Positions 34,955-43,291 of a stretch of DNA of 50,051 bases are shown piece after piece; position 1 is the first letter of the stretch, and the number at the start of each line of letters is the position of its first letter. Origin of the DNA: Chloroflexota bacterium (GTDB lineage Bacteria > Chloroflexota > Dehalococcoidia > Lucifugimonadales > UBA3495); NCBI GenBank assembly GCA_022562475.1, contig JADFPD010000003.1, forward strand, positions 1-50,051. Reading direction: 5' to 3'. Under the pieces are notes generated by a model. That model did not search any database and had not been told where the DNA came from. It saw only the letters and a program-made list of their open reading frames with translations. Made by a program: the position numbers and the translations under genes.

Positions 34955-36115
34955 ATGACAAAGTTGCGGAAGTTCACATTTCCAATCTTGATCGGCATAT
35001 TGTTGCTGGTCTTGACGGCGTGTGGCGGAGACGACGAAAGCGAGACCGCTAGCCAGAGCACTGGAAGCGGCGTCAGCCCCACCACGGCCGCGGCCGCGTC
35101 CACGGGCGCCGGCGGCCTAGTCTCTCAGGGTCTCAGCTTCAAGTTCCAATACGCTTGTATCAATAGGACCCTTGACCCCTGCGAGCTACTCGCATCCCCA
35201 GGCGGAATGGTAGAACGGATCAAAGAGCGGACCAACGGACAGGTGGAGATAGTGATTTCTTCCTTCCCTGAGTTGGGTCTGGCCGGTCCCGACACCCTGC
35301 GTTTGGTCGAGGACGGCACTCTTGGAATGGTAGAGATCTATAGCGGCTACATCGGAGGCGACCTTCCCATCGTCGACGTCGCCAACCTTTGGGGCGTGAT
35401 TCCGGACACTTCCACCAACTGGAAGACCATCGAAGCCGTCCAAGGACCGATCCACAAAATCATCGAAGACCGGTCCAACGGCATAGTATTGGCCGAAAGC
35501 TATTACGGCAACAACTACTACTACACCAGCAAGCCCCTGCGGACCCCGAGCGATCTTGAAGGGATGAAGATTCGCAGTCACAGCACGGTGCTGGGCGACC
35601 TCATCGACGGCATGGGCGCCAATGCCCAGTTCGTGGCCTTCTCCGAGGTCTACACGGCGCTGGAACGCGGCATCCTTGACGCGGCCGTCACCTGCGGGCC
35701 TTGCGGCGCCGGTCTGCGCTGGTTTGAGGTAGCCGATTACCTAAACGGCCCCATCATCTCCATCGGTGTCACCTATATCACGATCAACAAGGACCGTTGG
35801 GAGGAGATTCCCGCCGACCTTCAGGCAATCATGAAGGAAGAGGCCCTGATCCACCAAAAGGAGAACCGCAGATTGGTGGAAGCTGTCTGGGACCCGAAAG
35901 GGATAACGGACAACGTCGAGGGCGGCATGGAATTCGTCGAGTTCTCCCAAGAGCTTAAAGACGCTCTCAGGCAGGCTTCGATCGATGTGGTGATTCCCAA
36001 CTGGGTGAACCGCAACGGCGGACCTGGCTCTGAAGCCGTGACGATGTTCAACGACTTAGTCGGCCCGATCATCGGCGTCACCATTGACTCCAACGGCAAA
36101 GCGATATCCAACTAG
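34955..36115 (+). CDS. TRAP transporter solute-binding lipoprotein (DctP type)
   Basis: A 386-residue substrate receptor. It has a basic start, a hydrophobic segment and lipobox LTAC, a short Ser/Thr/Ala linker, then the DctP fold: MVERIKERTNGQVEI, a long hinge helix, and the family stretch KPLRTPSDLEGMKIRSHST (the Arg there usually binds a carboxylate) with the later FSEVYTALERGILDAA. GGAGGAGG precedes the ATG. No dctQ or dctM gene is next to it, so its permease is elsewhere. Ligand probably an organic acid. Confidence 0.93.
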   Translation: MTKLRKFTFPILIGILLLVLTACGGDDESETASQSTGSGVSPTTAAAASTGAGGLVSQGLSFKFQYACINRTLDPCELLASPGGMVERIKERTNGQVEIVISSFPELGLAGPDTLRLVEDGTLGMVEIYSGYIGGDLPIVDVANLWGVIPDTSTNWKTIEAVQGPIHKIIEDRSNGIVLAESYYGNNYYYTSKPLRTPSDLEGMKIRSHSTVLGDLIDGMGANAQFVAFSEVYTALERGILDAAVTCGPCGAGLRWFEVADYLNGPIISIGVTYITINKDRWEEIPADLQAIMKEEALIHQKENRRLVEAVWDPKGITDNVEGGMEFVEFSQELKDALRQASIDVVIPNWVNRNGGPGSEAVTMFNDLVGPIIGVTIDSNGKAISN

Positions 36116-36192
36116 AAATCAGGCGAAACTAATATAGACGCGCAGCGCGGACCTTCTTTACGTCGGGCTTAGTTGCGTTTCGTGGAATCTAC

Positions 36193-36252
36193 AGGGGCAT
36201 CACTGTTGGGTTTGAACTTGATAAACCCAACAGCGGTGCCCCCTTGATTTTT
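36193..36252 (+). terminator. Long hairpin terminator after the TRAP receptor gene
   Basis: A long stem with small internal mismatches (outer AGGGGCA with TGCCCCCT, inner CTGTTGGGTTT with AAACCCAACAG) closes a 9-nt loop and is followed by TTGATTTTT. A very stable, mainly plus-strand terminator. Confidence 0.88.
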
Positions 36253-36289
36253 AGACAGTCGTCGCTACGGGCCCCGTGAATCCGGACGG

Positions 36290-37858
36290 TCATTCCTGTC
36301 CGTAGATTCCGGTTGCGTTGTTAAAGGTGTACCAGCCGAACCAGTAGGCGATCTGGCTAGGCAGCCGGTCCAGCCTATGGGAGGGGTTGTTGACATTGAC
36401 CAGCGCATCCTCCTCCATTCGCCACTCCTCTCCCCCTTGGTCGGCTACGAACACCTCTGCCGCATCCCGGCCGCCGAGGCTGATCGTGGTGAACCGCTGG
36501 CCGTCCCTCTGGTATGCGCGCGAGCCGGCCCTGTCTCCGGGAGTGATCACAACCAAGGCCCTGCCGCCCAGGATGTCGTTCAAGACGGGCTGCTGATGTA
36601 AGGTGTCCACGGGGTATGCCTTGGCCTCACCGTTAACGATTAGCCCTAATATTTGCGACTTTTCAGGCAGCCGGCCGCTTTTGTCCCAAACCGGGAATGA
36701 GCTCTCAGGTTGCTGCCGCAGCCCGTAATAGATCGATTGGGGGTCCCATTCCGGAACGTAGAGACCGGCGGGATACAGTCCGGTGTCGGCGTCCAGAACA
36801 GTGGTGTCGGGATGCGTGGCGAGCCAGTCTCCCCAGGTGGTCAAAAGGACCGGCAGCACCTCCAGCTTGATCCCGCTATCCACCAAAGTCCCCACGACGG
36901 GCTCGCCGGTAAACTGACGCCACAACGTCTCGGTGGCCCGGTCGTACATCAACTTGTTTGAGCGGTAGAGCAGACCCGAGGTGCCGAACTCCAGGACTTC
37001 GCCGTTTATCTTGGTGGAATACACGATTCCGGAGCCGCAGAGGGTTCAATAAGCCAGGGCGAAAGGCACGCCCCCCACCACGTCATTGGCCATCTCGTGG
37101 GCGTTGAGGATGCGTAGCGGGTAGGCCCGGTGCTCCCCGTTGAAGGAAACACCGAAGACCCGGTCTTCGTCAAAGAGGTAACCGGCTTCCCGCGGGGTGA
37201 TCACCGGTGGGTTGATCAGATCGGGAATGCCGTCTCTGGGCACGCCGCCCCACACTATCTCCTCCACCCGTATGCGCGAGGCCACGCCGCTGTGTATGAA
37301 TTTCGACTGCTCAGGGTCAACCATGCGGTTGAACAGAAGGCCCTTGAAGCCGTGGTATCCCTGAGGTCCCTGGATCTCGGAATGTTTTCCAACCCACCTG
37401 ACCCACCAGTCCCAAAACTGGGCCGAGCCTTTGAGTTCGCCGGGTGCGGCTCCGCTGAGGTTGAACAACGCGCGAATGATCGTATTGCGGTTGTCCTCAC
37501 CCAATAGGCCCGAAAAGCGCAGGTAATCCACCAGCACCGGGATGTAGGACGGGTCGCCTCTGTCCACCATGGCCTGCACGCCGGAGTCGCCGTCTCCGCG
37601 CGCCAACTCCAAGAATGGGTTGAGCAGGGCTATTGGACTTTCGGGCGATTGGGCAGCCATCGACCCGGCGCGCGCCGCCGGTGGTGGGTCCGGTAACTCA
37701 GGAGAAGGCGAGACGGGCGGCGGCGCGGTATCGGCGGTGGATGGGGTAGATTCGGACGGAGTCGCCGCAGGCGCAATTTCCGGCGTTCCCGCAGCGCCAC
37801 AACCGGCCAAGGCGACAGAAAACAGGGCGATTATTGCCCACCGGCGCCACGCCTTCAA
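36290..37858 (-). CDS. DUF3179 lipoprotein; candidate selenoprotein with UxxC motif
   Basis: A 522-residue lipoprotein if read through one in-frame TGA. The TTG start at 37858 has GGAGG 7 nt upstream and gives a signal with lipobox LAGC; the longer ATG at 37891 lacks these. The DUF3179 domain starts at about 190. Directly after GGVPFALAY the frame has TGA at 37046-37048 (codon 271), then TLCGSGIVYSTKINGEV and an intact C-terminal half (FGTSGLLYRSNKLMYDR, then LWRQFTGEPVVG) to 36290. In DUF3179 proteins, from memory, this site is YCPLCG, so the TGA takes the first Cys of CxxC. Without readthrough the conserved domain is cut in half. Function unknown; the motif suggests redox chemistry outside the cell. 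Confidence 0.8.
37016..37048 (-). promoter_or_regulatory. Candidate bacterial SECIS after the UGA of the DUF3179 gene
   Basis: Fifteen nt after the UGA the mRNA forms a perfect 5-bp stem, GGAAU with AUUCC (37016-37030), closing loop CGUGU. A lower GG/CC pairing across an asymmetric internal loop may extend it. The loop starts 20 nt after the UGA and has G as its second base, within the usual bacterial range. Its GUGU loop core matches that of the hairpin after the other candidate Sec codon. Confidence 0.55.
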
Positions 37859-38020
37859 TTCTGTTCCTCCATATCCTTTCAACCGTATCACCTACACCGA
37901 GATACGGCGCAGGGCGGAGGACGGATTTCCTGAACACGCGGCGGCGGGATGGCCGGCGGTTTTCGGGCTCCTTAGCGTGGTGGCAGTTGCCAATGAAGGG
38001 GCGTTAATGGTCGAAAAAGC

Positions 38021-38605
38021 TTACGCCGCCACCAAGAGCCTTGCGGCGGATGCCGACCCGGTCGCTTCCATTCCATGCAGCACGCACTTCAAAAGATTGA
38101 ACGCCGCATGGAGGTGGTCCACATCGGTGATGGTCCCGTTATATACGGACCCATGAGCCCGGTTATCCAAACTAAGCGAACCGGATTTGGCCTCTAAGGT
38201 GAAGTAAGCTGGAGCCTCTAAGACTAACTCCCGAAGGACAGCGCTCGCCAGAAGGCTGGTGAGTTTCTTGGCGTCGTTGAATTCGACCTTCACTCTGGGG
38301 GCAAGGTCCGGAAATTCAGAATTTAAGAACGGGTCTCGGTCCACTTCCGGCACCTTGTGGCCACCCCAGCCGAAAATCTTGAACTGGAAATCGCCGCTTG
38401 AATAATTTACCGTCATGACCGTACGGCTGGCGCGGCCTTCGATAATTGTGCTCACGGTGATCCGGTGACCCATGAAGGGGATGTGGATCTCGTCGCCCCC
38501 TGACACACCTTCGGAGATAAAGATTCCGCCTACCTCATGACTGAACGTCCGCCAAATTTCCTGGCGTTTCCGGTCTGGATGGAATGCGTTTTCGATGAAT
38601 CCCAT
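38021..38605 (-). CDS. Conserved-looking cytoplasmic protein of unknown function
   Basis: A 194-residue soluble protein with no signal or membrane helix. GGAGG lies 7-8 nt before the ATG, so it is very probably expressed. The N-terminal half is rich in beta-strands (GGDEIHIPFMGHRITVSTI, RTVMTVNYSSGDFQFKIFGWGG); the C-terminal third is helical. I do not recognise a family. It is followed on the chromosome by the DUF3179 gene and preceded by a small zinc-ribbon gene on the same strand. Confidence 0.7.
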   Translation of the reverse strand: MGFIENAFHPDRKRQEIWRTFSHEVGGIFISEGVSGGDEIHIPFMGHRITVSTIIEGRASRTVMTVNYSSGDFQFKIFGWGGHKVPEVDRDPFLNSEFPDLAPRVKVEFNDAKKLTSLLASAVLRELVLEAPAYFTLEAKSGSLSLDNRAHGSVYNGTITDVDHLHAAFNLLKCVLHGMEATGSASAARLLVAA

Positions 38606-38662
38606 GGTATTCCCTCCGAAAGTTGAGTGCTACTCAATGGTGTTTACGGATGTCTGACGGTG

Positions 38663-38842
38663 TCAGCGGGCGGCCACTGGTCCAGACATTTGAGATTTCA
38701 AACCTTGGTTCTTCCACCACATCTCTTCGGTGCGACCATTACGAAGAAAATATTTGCGGCCGCATTGAAAGCAACTCCAGCCGTCGTAAGACAGCACGAG
38801 ATAGCCGCCGCATTTTCCGCAGTCGTGCATTCTTCCGTACAT
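38663..38842 (-). CDS. Small zinc-ribbon protein
   Basis: A 59-residue protein with CGKC at residues 8-11 and CFQC at about 24-27, a treble-clef/zinc-ribbon pair, followed by a basic patch. The ATG at 38842 has GAGG 10 nt upstream; the GTG three codons earlier is too close to that site. It may bind nucleic acid or a protein. Function unknown. Confidence 0.65.
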   Translation of the reverse strand: MYGRMHDCGKCGGYLVLSYDGWSCFQCGRKYFLRNGRTEEMWWKNQGLKSQMSGPVAAR

Positions 38843-39064
38843 CCTGTTCACACCTCTGGAGTGCCGGACCGGTCCTCAGTCCGTACCACTCCCCCCTTTT
38901 AATGTAGCCATTCCACACACTATTAAACGCTTACAGGTAGTCATAAACCATGACACTGGGCACATTTGGAATGTGAGCATCGTCACATAAAATCAGATCG
39001 GGGTGGCTACCGGGCGGGCGCAAAAAGGAAAAGCCGCTGATTGTTCGAACGCGGCATTTGCCGA

Positions 39065-40246
39065 TTAGCCCATCGGGTCGGCGCCGGGGAAGCCCAACAT
39101 GAATTGGCCGTGGTTTTCATACGCGCGGTCGCTGACCATATTGTGCTGGGCGCCGCCGTGGATGTCGCGCAGGCATTTCTGCAAGATGTGAGAGTTGTAC
39201 ATAGCGGTCCCGCCGCCGAACCGGAACGCCTGGGAAACGATGTCTGAAGCCTCTTCGGTACTGTAGGTCCCCGACGCCCGCAGGCGGACTTGCAACGGTG
39301 GGGGCGGAGTTATGCCTTGGCAGACCGATTCCCATGCCTCTTCGATGGTTTCCATACATAGGGCTTTGGCCGCCCGTAGCCGCAGGTCGGACTCGCCCAG
39401 GAATCGTTGGAACGAGCCCCGGTCGGCCACCAGCGCTTGAGTGCCCTTGTAGCCGCGTTTCTTGTTTTGGGCCAGTTCGGTCACCTCGTCCAGGGCCCGG
39501 CGCCCCACGCCCAGCGCGAACCCGCAATGCCCGGTGGTCTGCATCCCCGGCCGGCCCAGCAGGAAGTTCGGTCCGCCGCGCAGAGGCCTGGCGTCAGCCC
39601 CTCCCCAGGTGAACCGCTGGGGCACAAAAACGCCGGAAACGGAGAACTCGCAACTGCCGGTCCCTCGCAGGCCCACCACGTGCCAATTGTCGTGGATCTG
39701 GACTTGTGAGGTGGGGACCGCCATCCGGACCATCTGGCTTGGTTCTGGGGTGCCGTCCGCAACCATGGCCGCGAAGGCAACCCACTCTGAATGCCGTATT
39801 CCGCTGGCGAAGGCCCAGCGCCCGGTGACCCGGTAGCCTCCTTCCACCGGCGTCGCCTGGCCGCTGGGAAAAGCCACTCCCGCGGCTTTGGGGGCCTTGC
39901 CGTCAACGAAGATCTCATCGATGGCCTCGTCGCAAAGAAAAGCGGCCATGCCGGACAGCGTGCCGGCGCCGATCATCAAGCACCACCCGGCCGACGGCTC
40001 GATGCGGCTGGCGGCCTCGATCACCTCCAATTGAATCATGGCGTCGGCCTCGGCCCCGCCCAGGACAGCGGCCGTCTTGAAGGAAAACAGGCCGGACTCA
40101 TAGATGGCGTCCACCGTGGCTTGGGGCAAAGTGCCCGCCTCTTCAGCGTCGTCGGCCCCAGCCAAAAATACCCCCCGCAAGCCCTCCACTGCGTCCAGCA
40201 ACGCCCGCCGCTTGGCCTCCCGCTGTTCAGGAAATGTTGCGATCAA
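39065..40246 (-). CDS. Acyl-CoA-dehydrogenase-fold flavin monooxygenase (HsaA/DszC/HpaB-like)
   Basis: About 393 residues with the fold of acyl-CoA dehydrogenases but the signature of FMNH2-dependent group D monooxygenases: SAGWCLMIGAGTLSG, GGYRVTGRWAFASGIRHSEW, DNWHVVGLRGTGSCEFSVSGVFVP, and near the C-terminus YNSHILQKCLRDIHGGAQHNMVSDRAYE. These enzymes hydroxylate aromatics or sterol fragments, or desulfurise, with a separate flavin reductase. The TTG start at 40246 has TGGAGA upstream; an ATG at 40315 would add 23 residues. No partner reductase is in the window. Confidence 0.88.
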   Translation of the reverse strand: MIATFPEQREAKRRALLDAVEGLRGVFLAGADDAEEAGTLPQATVDAIYESGLFSFKTAAVLGGAEADAMIQLEVIEAASRIEPSAGWCLMIGAGTLSGMAAFLCDEAIDEIFVDGKAPKAAGVAFPSGQATPVEGGYRVTGRWAFASGIRHSEWVAFAAMVADGTPEPSQMVRMAVPTSQVQIHDNWHVVGLRGTGSCEFSVSGVFVPQRFTWGGADARPLRGGPNFLLGRPGMQTTGHCGFALGVGRRALDEVTELAQNKKRGYKGTQALVADRGSFQRFLGESDLRLRAAKALCMETIEEAWESVCQGITPPPPLQVRLRASGTYSTEEASDIVSQAFRFGGGTAMYNSHILQKCLRDIHGGAQHNMVSDRAYENHGQFMLGFPGADPMG

Positions 40247-40381
40247 TTTTAGTCTCCATTGGCCACGAGTGTTGGTCGTGGCTTGTTGAAACGTTCGTTG
40301 AGTAGATGGCGGCATCGTAGGCGCGCCTTATGGGGAAAGTGTTATCTCTATCGCTGTGGCTGTCAAATTGGGGGCTGGGGG

Positions 40382-40409
40382 TGGTGAGCGGTGCGGGGGT
40401 CGAACCCGC
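40382..40409 (-). pseudogene. tRNA 3'-end remnant (T-arm, acceptor strand and CCA)
   Basis: On the minus strand there is a perfect T-arm (GCGGG, loop TTCGACC, CCCGC at 40393-40409), then a 7-nt acceptor strand ACCGCTC, discriminator A and an encoded CCA ending at 40382. A weak 5' partner (GAG-AA-CGG at 40470-40477) pairs only with a 2-nt bulge, and no credible anticodon arm lies between. It is best read as a degenerate tRNA or the leftover 3' segment of a tRNA used as an integration site. It lies at the edge of an AT-rich gap and an unusual gene block. Confidence 0.45.
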
Positions 40410-40713
40410 GGCGCCTGGGTTAAAACTACGGCCGAAGACCATGCGACTGCGCGCAACGGGTAATCATTGCCGTTCTCTACTCTGGTTGGGAGACATCAAG
40501 CTCGGCGCGTTCCGGTGGTTTCTAGCTTTCTGTTGCGCCTATGTTGCAATCTTCGCGACCTGTGTAGATGCAAGACCGGACTAAATCATGTTTGGTAATA
40601 TTTAATTGACTGATTCTCAATTTTACAAGCGACTATAGCGCCACGATTTGTACGATTCTTGACCTCGACCTGGTAACCTATGGAATAAACTAAAAACGTC
40701 TAGCAATCGATTT
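40410..40713. other. AT-rich gap before the 40.7-50 kb gene block
   Basis: Noticeably richer in A and T than the genes to the left. It contains the degenerate tRNA 5' part and then about 200 bp with no gene I can support. TTGACC at 40659-40664 could be a -35, but no convincing -10 lies at the right distance. Confidence 0.5.
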
Positions 40714-42111
40714 ATGACGGCCACGAATAACCTAAATGTCATCTTGCAATTGACCGACTCAGTTATGACTCGCGCCTGCGCGGTCCGTTTGAACCACGAT
40801 GACGTATCGATGCCCTGGGAAAGTTTGCTTGAGCGATACCTCAAATACCCTCCATTTGAGGAGTTGCTCCAAGAGCAACGCATAACTTCTGATTCCTCCA
40901 GAATCTTGTCAGCGATCCAAGACTTGGCCTATGTCAGCGACGACGACGGGTTGCTCCATGACTTGTTCCCTGGAACGATCGTCAAGCAAGGGGGCCGCGC
41001 TTTAGCAACCGGGACGGTTCCGGAAGTGGGCCTCGGGCGCGCAGGAGAGTTAGAAGTCGCGGTGATTGACTTAGAATTGGACCGCTGGAATGTGGGCTAC
41101 AGCCGCAATCTGGTGGGTTTCAAAAAACGGAGATGGGCGAAGGACGAGCAGGCCTATCGGGAATTTATCAGGTCCGCGGTTGAACGCGACCACGGTTCTT
41201 CGGACGCTGATTCTATCCTTGAACTGGATTCCGCGCAGGACAGGCTAACGCTGCTGCGGTCGTTGGCCACGCGAATCTGGGAAGCCGACTTTGAGAGCTA
41301 TTCGCGTTTCACCGGTCAAAGACTCATATTTAAGTCGGGGGATGAAACGGTCCAGAACATGATCGCCGGCGGCGGTGGCATCTGCTCGGAAAAAGTCCAG
41401 GCGCTGAAATTCCTAACAGACAACCTGGGGTACGAGTCGGAGTATCTACTGGCCGGACCCAACGCTCGAAATCCGCTCCCAGAAGAAAGATTGAGGAATC
41501 TCCTCGCTACGTTCGAATTCGATTACTCGAAACGGTATATGCGTTACTGGGAGCACTTGGCGTTGTTGTATCACCTAGACGGCTCCGACATTGTCGTGGA
41601 CGCCACGAATGGGAATATACCCCTCCTATTCCTAGCTGGGGCCGAGGTCGATAAGATGCTTAATCGTAAGGAAAAAACTCCGGTATCCGTGAGGATGTCA
41701 CTTAATGAGGAGTCTTTTTACTACCACCGGGTATCTCAGGATATTCCGGAGAACCTGCTTTTTGCGCTGGAGGGTTGGATACCTGAGGTTGACTTGATCC
41801 AAGTGTTTGAAAACGAATTAGGCCTTTTCATCTCAGAAGGATTCTTCATCACTCCGATCGTATACAAGAATCAGCAGGAGTTCTTGGACCTCCGGAAGCA
41901 ATATATAAACGCGTGTGGGAAAGTCGGATTCGATTGCGCCATCGCAGAAGAATGGGACTTGGAGTCCGAGATTGGACAAATGTTTGCCAAGGAGCACCCT
42001 TTCGCCAGCCGGCAAATCATGGAGTGCGAAGAGCACTTATTGTTCCGATACAATGAGAGCGAAGGTCAAGACCACAAAGCCGGTATCGTGGTAGTAAGTC
42101 TGAAGCAATGA
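40714..42111 (+). CDS. Transglutaminase/NAT-like cysteine protein of unknown role
   Basis: A 465-residue soluble protein. The middle has the pattern of the papain-like transglutaminase/arylamine N-acetyltransferase fold: GGGGICSEKVQALKFL with candidate nucleophile C224, then H281 (WEHLALLYH, with H287 as the alternative) and D296 (IVVDATNGN). Order and spacing fit a Cys-His-Asp triad. The N-terminal 200 and C-terminal 150 residues are not recognised. It has no signal peptide and no clear ribosome-binding site. It is the first gene of a plus-strand run with the K+ channel and SecA-like genes. Confidence 0.75.
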   Translation: MTATNNLNVILQLTDSVMTRACAVRLNHDDVSMPWESLLERYLKYPPFEELLQEQRITSDSSRILSAIQDLAYVSDDDGLLHDLFPGTIVKQGGRALATGTVPEVGLGRAGELEVAVIDLELDRWNVGYSRNLVGFKKRRWAKDEQAYREFIRSAVERDHGSSDADSILELDSAQDRLTLLRSLATRIWEADFESYSRFTGQRLIFKSGDETVQNMIAGGGGICSEKVQALKFLTDNLGYESEYLLAGPNARNPLPEERLRNLLATFEFDYSKRYMRYWEHLALLYHLDGSDIVVDATNGNIPLLFLAGAEVDKMLNRKEKTPVSVRMSLNEESFYYHRVSQDIPENLLFALEGWIPEVDLIQVFENELGLFISEGFFITPIVYKNQQEFLDLRKQYINACGKVGFDCAIAEEWDLESEIGQMFAKEHPFASRQIMECEEHLLFRYNESEGQDHKAGIVVVSLKQ

Positions 42112-42194
42112 TCGTATGTGCCGTGCTGCCACCGGTTATCCCAGCTATTGAGTATTCGAGTTAACTGACAAGGAATCACTGAGATTATCTCGGC

Positions 42195-43265
42195 ATGATA
42201 GAACTGATCTTAATAGGTTTTTACCGCGCCAGGCGGAAGAAAAAACTCGGCGGCTCCGTAGTGTTGTCGGCTCTTCTGCTCAGCATTGTCGGAAATGCGA
42301 TGACCTTCTTTCTGTTTGAGAGAAGCATACGTCCGGATTTATCGATTGGCGATAGCTTTTGGTACAGTATGATATCGATTACGACTATCGGATACGGTGA
42401 CCTATCCGCGACAACTCTTGGCGCCAGGATCGGAACGATCCTTTTTATCACGATTTTGGGTCTAACTGCGTTCACGGCATCAGCCGGCATGTTGATCAAC
42501 TGGCTGATCGAGTTGCAGAGCCGGGAGCGGTCCGGCGTGGGGAGGTTATATCTGAAGAATCACATATTGATAATCAACTACCCAAACGAGGCTCGTGTAC
42601 GTAACATCATCGACGAATACACGTCGGATTCCAGCCACAAAAACGACGACATCACCGTGGTGACGGACCGTGTGGAATCGTTGCCATTCCACCAACCAAA
42701 CATCCATTTCTTGCGCGGCTCGCCCCTGGAGATGGAAACCTATGATAGGGCGGCGGTCGCTGGAGCCCAGAAAGCGATCGTATTAAGCACGGGCTACGAC
42801 GACCCAAACAGTGACAGCATCGTCGCCTCTGCCGTCTCCGTGTTGCACCGTTCAAACCCTAATATCATGGCCACCGTGGAATGTATCAATTCCAGGCACG
42901 CGGTGCTGTTTGAGGGGATGGAGAATACCTCCCTGGTTTTCCCGCTACAGATGGCCAACAATCTTCTTGTGCAAGAATCTCAAGATCCTGGAGTAAGCCT
43001 GCTGGCCCAAGTCATCACTAGTAATAAAATGGAAGGCACCCTGCTCAGCATACGGTTGGAAGACATGCCGGAACAGCGTGTCTCTTATCCGGAGCTGGCA
43101 AAAAACATGCTGGACATCGACGTTAACGTGGTGGGCATCGTGCGTGACGGGACCGTGCATCTCAGGTTCAAAGACCTATTCCCCATGAAAGATGACGTGA
43201 TGGTCTATATCGCCTCCTCCCGGCTGGATCGGAGTTCAGTGAATTTAGCGAGAAATAATGGGTAG
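42195..43265 (+). CDS. Two-helix potassium channel with RCK/TrkA-N-like domain
   Basis: A 356-residue ion channel. Helix one spans about 20-42, the selectivity filter TTIGYGD is at about 62-68, and helix two about 76-98. A cytoplasmic RCK-type domain follows (HILIINYPNEARVRNIIDEY, then VVTDRVESLPFHQPNIHFLRGSPLE). The usual GxGxxG nucleotide motif is absent from the first strand, so nucleotide binding may be altered. A second ligand-binding half ends the protein. Similar channels accompany DUF350 genes in other bacteria, as I recall. GAGATTATCTC, a short palindrome, lies just before the ATG. Confidence 0.9.
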   Translation: MIELILIGFYRARRKKKLGGSVVLSALLLSIVGNAMTFFLFERSIRPDLSIGDSFWYSMISITTIGYGDLSATTLGARIGTILFITILGLTAFTASAGMLINWLIELQSRERSGVGRLYLKNHILIINYPNEARVRNIIDEYTSDSSHKNDDITVVTDRVESLPFHQPNIHFLRGSPLEMETYDRAAVAGAQKAIVLSTGYDDPNSDSIVASAVSVLHRSNPNIMATVECINSRHAVLFEGMENTSLVFPLQMANNLLVQESQDPGVSLLAQVITSNKMEGTLLSIRLEDMPEQRVSYPELAKNMLDIDVNVVGIVRDGTVHLRFKDLFPMKDDVMVYIASSRLDRSSVNLARNNG

Positions 43266-43291
43266 ACCTATATTGATCGGCAGCTTAAACG

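Noticed and set aside
37569..38156. 195-residue plus-strand frame opposite the DUF3179 and 38-kb genes
   Set aside because: It runs antisense to two better-supported genes and crosses the gap between them; no family resemblance.
40227..40442. 71-residue minus-strand frame over the tRNA remnant
   Set aside because: Its sequence FNPGAAGSTPAP is what a T-arm looks like when translated, a common artefact.
40382..40477. A selenocysteine tRNA (selC), given the Sec candidates and the 96-nt span
   Set aside because: The length and T-arm would fit, but there is no TCA anticodon in a proper arm, the acceptor needs a 2-nt bulge, and the D-arm lacks its usual GG.
40382..40713. tmRNA (ssrA)
   Set aside because: The acceptor strand does not match a GGGG 5' end, and no tag reading frame ending in Ala-Ala followed by a stop was seen upstream on that strand.
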